From Micromonospora sp. MH99 (GTDB lineage: Bacteria > Actinomycetota > Actinomycetes > Mycobacteriales > Micromonosporaceae): a DNA stretch of 64,000 nucleotides. The notes under the pieces are model-generated. The model had not been told where the DNA came from. It did not search any database and was given only the letters and a program-made list of their open reading frames with translations. Where the stretch lies: NCBI RefSeq assembly GCF_021442385.1, contig NZ_MUZA01000018.1:1-64000 (forward strand). Reading direction: 5' to 3'. The translations under genes were made by a program, and so were the position numbers. Positions 1-8,051 of this stretch are shown here, one piece after another; positions within the stretch are counted from its first letter, which is position 1; each line of letters begins with the position of its first letter.

Positions 1-250
1 GCGGCGCGTCCGGCGGCGGCGACGCGCCCGTGCGCGGCGGCCCGGGCTCGGCCGGTGCCCCGTCCGGGCCCAGCTCGCCGCGTTGCTGCTTGGCCGAGCG
101 CAGGTCGTCGATCCAGCCGAACTCCTCGCCGGCCACCGGCTCCTCCGGCTCGGCCTCGGCTCGGCCTCGACCCCAGCGGCGGCCCTTCGCGCGGGGATCA
201 CGCCGCTCGTCCGGGCCCTCGTCGGGGCGGTCCGCACCACGCGATCTCAC
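1..250 (-). CDS. Hypothetical charged protein, N-terminal part only
   Basis: This reading frame starts at a GTG and runs off the left edge of the window, so only about 83 N-terminal residues are visible. They are rich in Arg, Asp, Glu and Pro, with no membrane segment or recognised domain; a short hydrophobic patch (FGWIDDLR) stands out in an otherwise disordered-looking stretch. The GTG overlaps the rarA stop codon as GTGA, and a purine-rich GGAGAGGG lies just upstream, which suggests translational coupling to rarA. I do not recognise the family. The coupling is visible in the sequence; a functional link to replication repair is only an inference. Confidence 0.55.
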   Translation of the reverse strand, partial: MRSRGADRPDEGPDERRDPRAKGRRWGRGRAEAEPEEPVAGEEFGWIDDLRSAKQQRGELGPDGAPAEPGPPRTGASPPPDAP

Positions 251-1830
251 TGTTGACCCTCTCCTGCGGCGTCCGTGCCGCTGTCCTGCTTCGTGCGGGG
301 ACCGCCCGCTTCCGCGGCCGGTTGGCCGTTCCGACCGACAAGCGCCGGGGCGGGCTGCGGTGTTACCGCCGACCCCGCGCTCGGGGCCGCAACCGACGGG
401 CCCGCTGTCGCGGGCGAGGAGGCGGTCGGGGTTTCGGGGCGGGCGGGCGGCGGCGGCAGCCCGCGGACGATCCGGCGCAGCACCGGCAGCCGTGTCGACA
501 CCGACCGTTCCGCCCCGTGCGGGCTGGGCTGGTAGTAGTCGACGCCCACCAGGTCGTCCGGGACGTACTGCTGGGTGACCACGCCGCGCTGGTCGTCGTG
601 CGGGTAGCGGTAACCGGTGCCGTGGCCCAGCCCTCGGGCGCCGGCGTAGTGCGCGTCCCGCAGCCCTCGGGGCACCGAACCGCCCCGGCCGGCCCGTACG
701 TCGGCGATGGCCGCGCCGATCGCTGTGGTGGCCGAGTTCGACTTCGGTGCGGTGGCCAGGTGGATCACCGCCTGCGCCAGGTTGAGCTGCGCCTCGGGCA
801 GGCCGACGTACTCCACGGCGTGCGCGGCGGCGGTGGCCACGCTCAGCGCGGTGGGGTCGGCCATGCCCACGTCCTCGCTGGCGAAGATGACCAGCCGCCG
901 GGCGATGAACCGGGCGTCCTCCCCCGCCACCAGCATCCGGGCCAGCCAGTGCACTGCGGCGTCCACGTCCGAGCCGCGCATGCTCTTGATGAACGCGCTG
1001 ACCACGTCATAGTGGGCGTCGCCGTCGCGGTCGTAGCGCACCGCCGCCACGTCGACCGCCTGCTCGGCGGTGGCGAGGTCGATGCGCCCGGCGCCGAGCG
1101 CCGTGGCCGAGGCCGCCGCGGCCTCCAGCGCGGTAAGCGCCTTGCGGACATCACCGGCGGCGAGCCGGACCAGGTGGTCCTCGGCGTCGGTGGTCAGGGT
1201 GAGGGCGCCGCCCAGGCCGCGCTCGTCGGTGACCGCGCGGCGCAGCAGGCCGCGTACGGCGTCGTCGTCGAGCGGTTGCAGGGTGAGCAGCACGCACCGC
1301 GACAGCAGGGGTGAGATGACCGAGAAGTACGGGTTCTCGGTGGTCGCCGCGAGCAACGTGACAGTACGGTCCTCGACGGCGGCGAGCAGCGAATCCTGCT
1401 GGGTCTTGCTGAACCGGTGCACCTCGTCGATGAACAGCACCGTCTGCGGGCCGCCCGAACGGCGCTGGCGACGGGCCATCTCGATCACCGCCCGGACGTC
1501 CTTGACACCGGCCGAGAGGGCCGACATGGCGACGAAGCGGCGGTCGGTGGCGGCGGCCACCAGGTGCGCGATGGTGGTCTTGCCGCTGCCGGGCGGTCCC
1601 CAGAGGATGACCGACATCGCGGCGCCGCCGGAGACCAGTTGCCGCAGCGGTGCGCCGGGGGCGAGCAGGTGGTCCTGCCCGATCAGCTCGTCCAGGCTCG
1701 CGGGCCGCATGCGGACGGGCAGGGGCGAATCGTCCGCTACCGGAGTGAAGCCGTCGACACCGGCGGGGCCCTCGGGCGCGCTGCGCGGCCCGGTGGGCGC
1801 ACCGAGGGAGAAGAGAGCGTCGGACTCCAT
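247..1830 (-). CDS. rarA: Replication-associated recombination protein A (AAA+ ATPase)
   Basis: RarA/MgsA is the bacterial relative of WRNIP1, a clamp-loader-like ATPase acting at stalled replication forks. The protein (527 residues) shows Walker A GPPGSGKT at about 78-85, Walker B FIDEVHR at about 133-139, and the sensor-1 region LLAATTENP near 159-167, followed by the helical C-terminal domain with the typical PRGLRDAHY stretch. The last ~80 residues are a Pro/Ala/Ser tail, longer than in most RarA proteins and probably disordered. I chose the ATG at 1828-1830, preceded by TACTGT at 1838-1843 (a leaderless -10); an in-frame GTG lies one codon upstream. The stop overlaps the next gene's GTG. 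Confidence 0.93.
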   Translation of the reverse strand: MESDALFSLGAPTGPRSAPEGPAGVDGFTPVADDSPLPVRMRPASLDELIGQDHLLAPGAPLRQLVSGGAAMSVILWGPPGSGKTTIAHLVAAATDRRFVAMSALSAGVKDVRAVIEMARRQRRSGGPQTVLFIDEVHRFSKTQQDSLLAAVEDRTVTLLAATTENPYFSVISPLLSRCVLLTLQPLDDDAVRGLLRRAVTDERGLGGALTLTTDAEDHLVRLAAGDVRKALTALEAAAASATALGAGRIDLATAEQAVDVAAVRYDRDGDAHYDVVSAFIKSMRGSDVDAAVHWLARMLVAGEDARFIARRLVIFASEDVGMADPTALSVATAAAHAVEYVGLPEAQLNLAQAVIHLATAPKSNSATTAIGAAIADVRAGRGGSVPRGLRDAHYAGARGLGHGTGYRYPHDDQRGVVTQQYVPDDLVGVDYYQPSPHGAERSVSTRLPVLRRIVRGLPPPPARPETPTASSPATAGPSVAAPSAGSAVTPQPAPALVGRNGQPAAEAGGPRTKQDSGTDAAGEGQQ

Positions 1831-1905
1831 CACGAAGACAGTACCGGGCCCGACCCGCGACGCCGGAATCGCGCTGCGGGCCGGGTCACCGCTGATCGGT
1901 CTCGG

Positions 1906-2118
1906 TCAGCCACGGCCGGGGCGACGGCCCCGGTACCAGCGACCGCCGCCACCGCCGCGCGGGCCGCTGCCGACGCCGGCCAGGTAGAGCGAGAGCAGGA
2001 GCAGGCCGATGAGCACCAGGGTGTTCCAGTTGAACAGGTCGGGGGCGCCGAAGTCGGTGTTGAGCAGGTCGAGAAGCAGAGCGAAGCCAAAGACGATGGC
2101 CGCGAGAATGGCGAGCAT
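1906..2118 (-). CDS. Small two-helix membrane protein
   Basis: A 70-residue protein with two hydrophobic segments (about residues 2-17 and 31-44) joined by a short loop containing NTDFGAPDLFNW, and a Gly/Arg-rich C-terminus. The start ATG is preceded by a clear GGAGGA ribosome-binding site at a proper distance; a longer in-frame reading upstream lacks this and would add a non-hydrophobic, Arg-rich extension. Proteins of this shape are common in actinomycetes without a known role. It stands alone between rarA and a divergent acetyltransferase gene. Function unknown. Confidence 0.7.
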   Translation of the reverse strand: MLAILAAIVFGFALLLDLLNTDFGAPDLFNWNTLVLIGLLLLSLYLAGVGSGPRGGGGGRWYRGRRPGRG

Positions 2119-2246
2119 GTCGGTCCTCCGGTGGGGGTTCCCAGTAGGTCGGCGCGTGATGTACCCAATCGGTCGACTCGTCAATCTCCACCGTGGATCA
2201 GCACGCGGGCTGGCGGACCCGGCGCGGCCGCCGGTACGGCGGCTCC

Positions 2247-2252
2247 TAGGCT
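2247..2252 (+). promoter_or_regulatory. -10 box of a leaderless promoter for the GNAT gene
   Basis: TAGGCT fits the actinobacterial TANNNT -10 consensus and sits exactly six bases before the ATG at 2259, so the transcript would begin at or next to the start codon. No ribosome-binding site precedes that ATG, which agrees with leaderless translation. Confidence 0.6.
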
Positions 2253-2258
2253 GACGTC

Positions 2259-2999
2259 ATGATCATCGACGACCAGGCGATCCACGACCGGGCCGCCATC
2301 CTGGCCGCCGCCGGTGACCACCCGTTCGTCCGGCACTCGCTCTCGCCGGGTGTGCCAGCGCACGGCTACCGGCGCGACGGCGCCGTGCTGTGGTTGCTGC
2401 CGCCCGAACGCGGGCTGGGCGCCGACGCCATCGGCCCCGTCGAACCGGTGCTGGAGATCTGCGCCGCGCTGGTCGCCGACGGGGTGCTGCGGCCGGAGCA
2501 CCGGATGCACCTGCCCCGGCTCGACCCCGCCCTGGCGGCGGGCCGGCTGGGGGTGGACGAGTTCGTCGACTGGGAGTTCCACTGGACCACCGTGACGCCG
2601 CCGGCGCAGCCGGACGAGCAGCGGGTCGTACGACTCACCGACGCCGACCGCCCGGCGCTCGCGGCGCTGGTCGACGAGGCGTTCCCGACCACCACCACGC
2701 GCCCGGACGACCCCCGGGTGCTCGACTGGTACGGCATCCGGGACGGCGGCCGCCTGGTGGCGTGCGGCGCGGACCGCAGCCGGGGCGACGTCGGGTTCCT
2801 GGCCGGCCTGACCGTCGCCCCCGACCAGCGGGGCCGGGGGCTGGGCGCGGCGCTGACGGCCGGCATGACCCGGGCGTTGCTGGCCCGGCACGACACGGTC
2901 GGGCTCGGCGTCTACCCGCACAACGTCCAGGCGGTACGGCTGTACCGCCGGCTCGGCTTCACCGACACCCTGTCCCTCACCGCGATCCGCCTCGGCTGA
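2259..2999 (+). CDS. GNAT family N-acetyltransferase
   Basis: A 246-residue acetyltransferase with the GNAT fold in its C-terminal half. The acetyl-CoA motif A reads LTVAPDQRGRGLGAAL near residues 185-200, and motif B reads NVQAVRLYRRLGF near 225-237. The N-terminal ~110 residues form an extra domain typical of actinobacterial GNAT proteins of unknown substrate. The start ATG has no Shine-Dalgarno sequence but lies six bases after a TAGGCT -10 box, so the message is probably leaderless. It stands alone, transcribed away from the small membrane protein and convergent with the MFS gene. The substrate cannot be told from sequence. Confidence 0.88.
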   Translation: MIIDDQAIHDRAAILAAAGDHPFVRHSLSPGVPAHGYRRDGAVLWLLPPERGLGADAIGPVEPVLEICAALVADGVLRPEHRMHLPRLDPALAAGRLGVDEFVDWEFHWTTVTPPAQPDEQRVVRLTDADRPALAALVDEAFPTTTTRPDDPRVLDWYGIRDGGRLVACGADRSRGDVGFLAGLTVAPDQRGRGLGAALTAGMTRALLARHDTVGLGVYPHNVQAVRLYRRLGFTDTLSLTAIRLG

Positions 3000-3065
3000 G
3001 GCCGCTCATCGACACCGGGGCGTCGGTGAGCGGCCTCGGCGCCCGGCGCCGGTGAGCGCCCTTCG

Positions 3066-4349
3066 CTACCGATCGGCGGGGACCGGGGCCACTGTCGGCT
3101 CGCTGGAGGGAGCGGGTCGACGGCCGGCCAGCCAGGCGGGCAGGTAGAGCGGCGCGGCGACGGCCAGCACCACCGCGCCGACCACCATCGCGGCGCTGAC
3201 GCTGACGCTGGCGGCAATCGCGGTCAGGACCACCCCGCCGAGGGCGGCGGACGGCTGCCCCATCATCGAGTTCAGCGAGAGCACGCTGGTCCGGTACGGG
3301 CCGTCGACCTGGCGGTGCAACAGACCACTGTGCAGCGGGTTCGACGCGCCGTGCACGGCGTAGCAGGCCAGGTAGGCCACCAGCACTCCGACCGGCCCCG
3401 CGAACAGCCCCATCCCGACCACAGTGACGCCCTGCAGGATGCGCAGCAGGGCCGCGCCCGGAGCCGCCCCGAACCAGCGCAGCAGCAGCGGGGTCAGTGC
3501 CGCGCCGGCCGCGCTGGCGAGCCAGGCGGCCGAGCTGGCCGGCCCGAGCAGCGCGGCGGCGCGTTCCGGGTCGCCGACCACCTCGGCGAGGCGGACCGGC
3601 AGCAGCGACTCGAAGGTGACCATGCCGAAGCCCCAGAACAGCTCCACCGCCACCAGGGCGAGCAGCACCCGGGACCGGCGCAGCAGACCGATGGCCTGAC
3701 CGACCATCCGGGGCGCCTGCACCACCGACGCCCGCACCGCCGCGAACCCGGTGGCCGGCCGCTCCTCGACCAGCAGGACCAGCAGCGCGACCAGCGCGAC
3801 CACCTGGGCGACGATCGCGACCAGCACCGGCACAGTGAGCGCGCTGACCGGCCCGATCGGCCCGAGCGCGACCAGGCCGCCGCTGAGCAGCGCGCCGCCC
3901 GCGATGGCCCCGCCGATGACGGTGCCGGCGTACCCGAGGCCCTTCTCGTACTCGGCCTGCGGGTCGGCGGCCAGGGTGGCGTCGACGTACCAGGATTCCA
4001 GCGGGCCGCTGTCCAGTGCCCGGTAGACGCCCTGCAATGCCCAGACCAGGAAGAACAGCGCGAACGAGTCGGCCACCGCGAAGAGCGCCAGCGAGGCGAG
4101 GTTGAGCGCTCCGGCGGCGAGCAGGACGGGTCGGCGGCCGAGGGCGTCGGCGAACCCACCGGTGGGCAGCTCCAGCGCGAGCACCAGCAGCCCCTGCGCG
4201 GTGCCGACCAGGCCGATCTGCGGCAGCGACAGGCCGCGCTCCTGCATCAGCAGGATCATCACCGGGATCATCAACCCCGTGGGCAGCCAGCGCAGGCCGT
4301 AGAGGGTGAGGTAACGACGCCGGACCTGGCGTACGGTCAGCGCGCTCAC
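3066..4349 (-). CDS. MFS transporter
   Basis: A 427-residue major facilitator superfamily protein with about twelve hydrophobic segments. The loop 2-3 signature appears as GGFADALGRRP at about residues 64-74. Its position directly after an ArsR-type regulator suggests a regulated exporter, although the substrate is unknown. The start is GTG at 4347-4349, overlapping the stop of a 20-codon mini-ORF as GTGA; the mini-ORF's own GGAGG lies at the right distance to serve as this gene's ribosome-binding site. Between regulator and transporter sits a 59-bp tandem duplication, described separately. Confidence 0.88.
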   Translation of the reverse strand: MSALTVRQVRRRYLTLYGLRWLPTGLMIPVMILLMQERGLSLPQIGLVGTAQGLLVLALELPTGGFADALGRRPVLLAAGALNLASLALFAVADSFALFFLVWALQGVYRALDSGPLESWYVDATLAADPQAEYEKGLGYAGTVIGGAIAGGALLSGGLVALGPIGPVSALTVPVLVAIVAQVVALVALLVLLVEERPATGFAAVRASVVQAPRMVGQAIGLLRRSRVLLALVAVELFWGFGMVTFESLLPVRLAEVVGDPERAAALLGPASSAAWLASAAGAALTPLLLRWFGAAPGAALLRILQGVTVVGMGLFAGPVGVLVAYLACYAVHGASNPLHSGLLHRQVDGPYRTSVLSLNSMMGQPSAALGGVVLTAIAASVSVSAAMVVGAVVLAVAAPLYLPAWLAGRRPAPSSEPTVAPVPADR

Positions 4350-4459
4350 GACGCCACCTCCGTTCGCGACTGCGGGGCTCGCAACCCCGGCTCACTCCTC
4401 GCGCTCACGACGCCACCTCCACTCGCGACTGCGGGGCTCGCAAGCCCGGCTCACTCCTC
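4342..4459. repeat. 59-bp tandem repeat of coupled 20-codon mini-cistrons
   Basis: Two direct copies (4342-4400 and 4401-4459) differ at three positions, and the first bases of a third copy follow at 4460-4466. On the minus strand each unit contains a start codon, 19 further codons, a GGAGG near its 3' end and a TGA. A 63-nt ORF minus two shared ends of 4 nt gives the 59-bp period. Each unit also contains a small GC-rich hairpin around TTGCGAGCCCC. The block joins the stop of the ArsR gene to the start of the MFS gene by three successive stop/start overlaps. Confidence 0.9.
4346..4408 (-). CDS. Mini-cistron, second copy (20 codons)
   Basis: GTG start, 20 codons, TGA. The TGA overlaps the MFS start as GTGA, and the GTG overlaps the stop of the preceding mini-cistron. 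It ends QSRTEVAS where the first copy has QSRVEVAS. An internal GGAGG lies seven bases before the MFS start. The peptide is Arg/Ser/Glu-rich with no hydrophobic segment, so the act of translation (delivering ribosomes to the next gene) may matter more than the product. This is an inference; no expression evidence is available. Confidence 0.45.
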   Translation of the reverse strand: MSARSEPGLRAPQSRTEVAS

Positions 4460-4467
4460 GCGCTCAT
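4405..4467 (-). CDS. Mini-cistron, first copy (20 codons)
   Basis: ATG start overlapping the ArsR stop as ATGA, 20 codons beginning MSARSEPGLRAP, and a TGA overlapping the next mini-cistron's GTG. It carries GGAGG near its end, placed for the next start. It is almost identical to the following copy, so one copy probably arose by tandem duplication that kept the coupling exactly in register. Confidence 0.45.
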   Translation of the reverse strand: MSARSEPGLRAPQSRVEVAS

Positions 4468-5081
4468 CGGGGGCCGTCCAGCAGCGGGTAGGCGGCCAGG
4501 AAGACCTGCACCGGGCGGGCCTGCGGGTCGGTGGGCTCGGCCACGTCGACCGGCTCGGCCTCCCGGTGGTACCGCTCCAGCACCTCCCACACCTCCGTCT
4601 TGAGGGCCTCCAGCCGGTCCGGCGGGATGGTCATGAACACGTCGCCCATGCCGAAGGCGTCCCGCCAGGCGGGGGACCACTCGTGCTGGGTGGCGAACCA
4701 GCGCTCGGCGTGCTCGACGAGGAGGCGCACCTGGTCGCCCTGGATCCACTCGATCGCGGCACGGGCGTCGGGGTCGTCGTCGAAGTCGCTCGGCTCCCAG
4801 CTCGTGACGTCGTGCGCGGCCTGCCACCAGCGCTGGCGTCCGCTGCCCCGGTCGGGATCCTCGGTGACCAGCCCGACCTCGGCGAGTTGGCGCAGGTGGT
4901 AGCTGGTCGCGCCGGTGTTGGTGCCGAGCAGCTCGGCGAGGGTGGTGGCGGTGGCGGGCCCGTTCACCCGCAGGGCGCCGACCAGCCGCATCCGCAGCGG
5001 GTGCGCGAGCACCCGGACCTGCCGCTTGTCGATCCGCACCTCGCGCGGGGCGGGCCGCGGGGTCGCTTCGTCATTCGCCAT
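4464..5081 (-). CDS. ArsR-type winged-helix transcriptional regulator
   Basis: A 205-residue regulator with an N-terminal winged-helix domain (about residues 18-85). The segment RVLAHPLRMRLVGALRVNG is the typical first helix of ArsR/HTH_20 proteins, followed by the recognition region TNTGATSYHLRQLAEVGLV. The C-terminal half is helical and has no metal-binding cysteines, so a metal sensor is unlikely. The start ATG is six bases after TAGTGT, a leaderless -10. A large nested palindrome at 5097-5141 overlaps the promoter, which points to autoregulation. Downstream it is coupled through two mini-cistrons to the MFS transporter, its probable target. Confidence 0.87.
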   Translation of the reverse strand: MANDEATPRPAPREVRIDKRQVRVLAHPLRMRLVGALRVNGPATATTLAELLGTNTGATSYHLRQLAEVGLVTEDPDRGSGRQRWWQAAHDVTSWEPSDFDDDPDARAAIEWIQGDQVRLLVEHAERWFATQHEWSPAWRDAFGMGDVFMTIPPDRLEALKTEVWEVLERYHREAEPVDVAEPTDPQARPVQVFLAAYPLLDGPR

Positions 5082-5087
5082 GACTGC

Positions 5088-5093
5088 ACACTA
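5088..5093 (-). promoter_or_regulatory. -10 box of the ArsR gene promoter
   Basis: On the minus strand this reads TAGTGT, six bases before the ATG at 5081, consistent with a leaderless transcript. The palindrome at 5097-5141 covers the matching -35 region. Confidence 0.55.
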
Positions 5094-5096
5094 TCT

Positions 5097-5141
5097 CTGC
5101 ACACTTCGTATGCACAAGAGTTGTGCATAGAAAGTGTGCAG
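5097..5141. promoter_or_regulatory. Nested palindromic operator upstream of the ArsR gene
   Basis: Two 21-bp arms (5097-5117 and 5121-5141) with two mismatches flank a 3-bp centre. Each arm combines an outer CTGCACACTT and an inner TATGCACAA. A further TGCACAC half-site lies at 5085-5091, over the -10 region. The symmetry, AT-richness and promoter overlap fit a dimeric repressor site. It also lies just after the stop of the RmlD-like gene, so a terminator role is a weaker alternative. Confidence 0.7.
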
Positions 5142-5145
5142 GAGG

Positions 5146-5955
5146 TCAGGCCAGGAGTTCCCGCACCCCGCGCAGCCGCGTCCGGAGCAGACCTGCGGCG
5201 CGGGAGGAGTCGAGGCGTACGTCGCTGGGGCGGACCACGCCGGCGGCGGTGGCCGTGGTGGTCTTCAGACCCGTCGCGTCCAGACCGAACCGCTCGGCGA
5301 CCAGCAGACCCAGCTCAGCCCGGCTGACCGCGTCCGGGCCGGCCACATTGAGCAGCCCGGCGTACGACGAAGAGGCCAACTCCAGCACGGCGTCGGCCAG
5401 GTCGCCGACGTCGATCGGGCAGCGGAACTCATCGGTGAACAGGACGGCCCGACCGGCCAGCGCCTCGCGGCAGAGCTCGATCTGCTTGCTGCCCTCACCG
5501 AGGATCAGCGAGGTACGCACCAGCGCCGCACCGGGGTCGATCGCCCGCACGGCGGTCTCCGCCGCCGCCTTCGCGGCCCCGTACGCGTTGACCGGGCTGG
5601 GCGGGTCGTCGTCGGCGTACGGCGTGGGACGGCCGCCGTGCAGCGCGTCGCTGGACAGGTGCACCAGCCGCGCCCCCACCTCGGCGGCGGCGAGGGCCAC
5701 GTTAGCGGCCCCGTCGGCGGTGACCGCCCAGTCGTCGTACCGATAGGGGGTCGCGACCACGGTGTCCGGCCGCACCTCGGCGACCAGCGCGCGCACGGCG
5801 GCGCGGTCGGTCACGTCCAGCCGCCGCCCGACAACGCCGGACACCCCGACGGACCCGCAGTGGTACGTCCCCACGACCGAGAACCCGGCGCCGGCGGCCC
5901 GCCGACAGACCTCCCGGCCCAGAAACCCGCTACCCCCGACAACAAGCACCCGCAT
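5146..5955 (-). CDS. NAD(P)-dependent sugar reductase/epimerase, RmlD-like SDR
   Basis: A 269-residue extended short-chain dehydrogenase. The N-terminal nucleotide-binding loop is GGSGFLG at residues 7-13, the catalytic Ser region is LSSD (100-103), and YGAAK places Tyr125 and Lys129. The overall pattern resembles dTDP-4-dehydrorhamnose reductase (RmlD). I chose the ATG at 5953-5955, which has GGGGGAG upstream; an in-frame GTG six codons earlier would put that same GGGGGAG inside the gene. No other dTDP-sugar genes lie nearby, so the exact substrate is open. A strong hairpin separates it from aspS upstream. Confidence 0.8.
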   Translation of the reverse strand: MRVLVVGGSGFLGREVCRRAAGAGFSVVGTYHCGSVGVSGVVGRRLDVTDRAAVRALVAEVRPDTVVATPYRYDDWAVTADGAANVALAAAEVGARLVHLSSDALHGGRPTPYADDDPPSPVNAYGAAKAAAETAVRAIDPGAALVRTSLILGEGSKQIELCREALAGRAVLFTDEFRCPIDVGDLADAVLELASSSYAGLLNVAGPDAVSRAELGLLVAERFGLDATGLKTTTATAAGVVRPSDVRLDSSRAAGLLRTRLRGVRELLA

Positions 5956-5976
5956 CCCAGCCCACTCCCCCACCGA

Positions 5977-6032
5977 TGATCAAGAGGTTTGCGTCATCTC
6001 GCGGGGCGATGATGACGCAAACCTCTTGATCA
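5977..6032. terminator. Long perfect hairpin between aspS and the RmlD-like gene
   Basis: Two perfect 22-bp arms (5977-5998 and 6011-6032) flank a 12-bp loop. The stem, TGATCAAGAGG and onward, is far less GC-rich than its surroundings. It lies just downstream of the aspS stop on the minus strand, so termination is the likely role. No T-tract follows, so it is not a classical intrinsic terminator. Confidence 0.65.
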
Positions 6033-6059
6033 ACCAAGCAAGGGCAGTGGGGGGTGCGG

Positions 6060-7865
6060 TCAGACCGGGTCGGCCACCGGGGCTGCCGGGCCGGCCGTGC
6101 CGGCGTGGGCCGCCGGCTGCGGCTTGGGCTTGGCGTCGATGCCGGCCTCGGTGCGCTGCTGGGCGGTGATCGGCGTCGGGGCGCCGGTCAGCGGGTCGAA
6201 ACCGCCCCGGGTCTTCGGGAACGCGATGACCTCGCGGATCGAGTCCGCGCCGGCCAGCAGCATGCAGACCCGGTCCCAGCCGAACGCGATGCCGCCGTGC
6301 GGCGGTGCGCCGTACTTGAACGCCTCCAGCAGGAAGCCGAACTTGTCCTGCGCCTCCTCCGGCGTGATGCCGAGCAGGTCGAAGACCCGCTTCTGCACGT
6401 CGCCCCGGTGGATACGGATCGAGCCGCCGCCGATCTCGTTGCCGTTGCAGACGATGTCGTACGCGTACGCCAGGGCGCGGTCCGGCGCCTCCTCGAACCG
6501 GTCCACCCACTCCGCGTTCGGCGAGGTGAACGGGTGGTGCACGGCCGTCCAGCCACCCTCGTCGGTCTTCTCGAACATCGGCGCGTCGACCACCCAGCAG
6601 AACGCCCAGGCGCTCTCGTCGATCAGACCGGCCCGCTTGGCGATCTCGACCCGGGCAGCGCCCAGCAGCTCCTGCGCCTCGCGGGCGTTCGCGCCGGCCG
6701 CGAAGAAGACCGCGTCGCCCGGCTTGGCGCCGACCGCGTCGGCGAGCCCGCCCAGGTGCTCGGCGGACAGGTTCTTGGCCACCGGGCCGCGCGCCTCGCC
6801 GGTCTCGGCGTCCAGCACCACGTACGCCAGACCCCGCGCGCCGCGCGCCTTGGCCCAGTCCTGCCAGCCGTCCAGCTCCTTGCGGCTCTGCGCCGCGCCA
6901 CCGGGCATCACGACCGCGCCCACGTAGCCGCCCGCGTCGATCGCGCCGGCGAACACCCGGAACTCGGTGCCGCGCAGGTAGTCGGTCAGCTCGGTCAGCT
7001 CCACGCCGTAACGCAGGTCCGGCTTGTCCGAGCCGTACCGGGCCATCGCGTCGTGCCACGTGATCCGCGGGATCGGCCGGTTGATCTCGTGCCCCGCGAG
7101 GTCCTTCCACAGCGCCGAGACGATCGCCTCGCCGAGGTCGATCACGTCGTCCTCGGTGACGAACGACATCTCGATGTCGAGCTGGGTGAACTCGGGCTGC
7201 CGGTCGGCGCGGAAGTCCTCGTCGCGGTAGCAGCGGGCGATCTGGTAATACCGCTCCATGCCGCCGACCATCAACAGCTGCTTGAACAGCTGCGGCGACT
7301 GCGGCAACGCGTACCAGCTGCCGGGCTGGAGTCGGACCGGCACCAGGAAGTCGCGGGCGCCCTCGGGCGTCGAGCGGGTCAGCGTCGGCGTCTCGATCTC
7401 CAGGAAGTCCCGCTCGTGCAGCACCCCCCGGGCGAGGTGGCTCGCGCGCGAGCGCAGGCGCAGCGCGTTCGCCGGGCCGCTGCGGCGCAGGTCCAGGTAG
7501 CGGTACCGCAGGCGGAGGTCGTCACCGGCCTCGACCTGGTCGTCCACCGGGAGCGGCAGCGGCGCGGCCTCGGAGAGCACCTCCAGCTCGACGGCTGTCA
7601 CCTCGACCTCGCCGGTGGGCAGCTCCGGGTTCTCGTTGCCGGCCGGCCGACGGGTCACCTCGCCGACGACCTTCACGCAGAACTCGTTGCGCAGCGCGTG
7701 CGCGTCCTCCTCGCGGAACACCACCTGGACCACGCCGGAGCCGTCGCGCAGGTCGACGAAGATGACGCCGCCGTGGTCACGCCGGCGGGCGACCCACCCG
7801 GCGAGCGTCACCGTCGAGCCGGCGTCCGCGGCGCGCAGGCTTCCGGCATTGTGGGTACGGATCAC
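6060..7865 (-). CDS. aspS: Aspartate--tRNA(Asp/Asn) ligase
   Basis: A class II aminoacyl-tRNA synthetase of 601 residues. It has an N-terminal OB-fold anticodon domain (about 1-105), motif 2 [20 protein letters not shown] at about 211-230, the bacterial GAD insertion in the middle, and motif 3 IAFGWDRV near the C-terminus. I start at the GTG at 7863-7865, nine bases after GAGGAG; a TTG three codons earlier is too close to that site. The anticodon domain reads DHGG with His31, the residue associated with non-discriminating AspRS enzymes, which also charge tRNA(Asn) for GatCAB. The last ~40 residues are an Ala/Pro-rich tail. Confidence 0.96.
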   Translation of the reverse strand: MIRTHNAGSLRAADAGSTVTLAGWVARRRDHGGVIFVDLRDGSGVVQVVFREEDAHALRNEFCVKVVGEVTRRPAGNENPELPTGEVEVTAVELEVLSEAAPLPLPVDDQVEAGDDLRLRYRYLDLRRSGPANALRLRSRASHLARGVLHERDFLEIETPTLTRSTPEGARDFLVPVRLQPGSWYALPQSPQLFKQLLMVGGMERYYQIARCYRDEDFRADRQPEFTQLDIEMSFVTEDDVIDLGEAIVSALWKDLAGHEINRPIPRITWHDAMARYGSDKPDLRYGVELTELTDYLRGTEFRVFAGAIDAGGYVGAVVMPGGAAQSRKELDGWQDWAKARGARGLAYVVLDAETGEARGPVAKNLSAEHLGGLADAVGAKPGDAVFFAAGANAREAQELLGAARVEIAKRAGLIDESAWAFCWVVDAPMFEKTDEGGWTAVHHPFTSPNAEWVDRFEEAPDRALAYAYDIVCNGNEIGGGSIRIHRGDVQKRVFDLLGITPEEAQDKFGFLLEAFKYGAPPHGGIAFGWDRVCMLLAGADSIREVIAFPKTRGGFDPLTGAPTPITAQQRTEAGIDAKPKPQPAAHAGTAGPAAPVADPV

Positions 7866-8039
7866 GGCTGGCAACTCCTCATCGTGGAACAGTCCTCACC
7901 CGCATTCTGTCAGGGGTGGCCGGCCCCGCTCGGGGGCACCCGGCAGGCCGGCACGATTCGCAGGTGAGCAGGCGGCGGGCCGCGCGCTTCGCCCGGTGGG
8001 CAGCCTGGCGAACCCGGCTCGCCGGGCCGTCGCGCCGGT

Positions 8040-8045
8040 TAACGT
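8040..8045 (+). promoter_or_regulatory. -10 box of a leaderless promoter
   Basis: TAACGT lies six bases before the ATG of the DUF998 gene, which has no ribosome-binding site. Confidence 0.5.
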
Positions 8046-8051
8046 GGCCGA

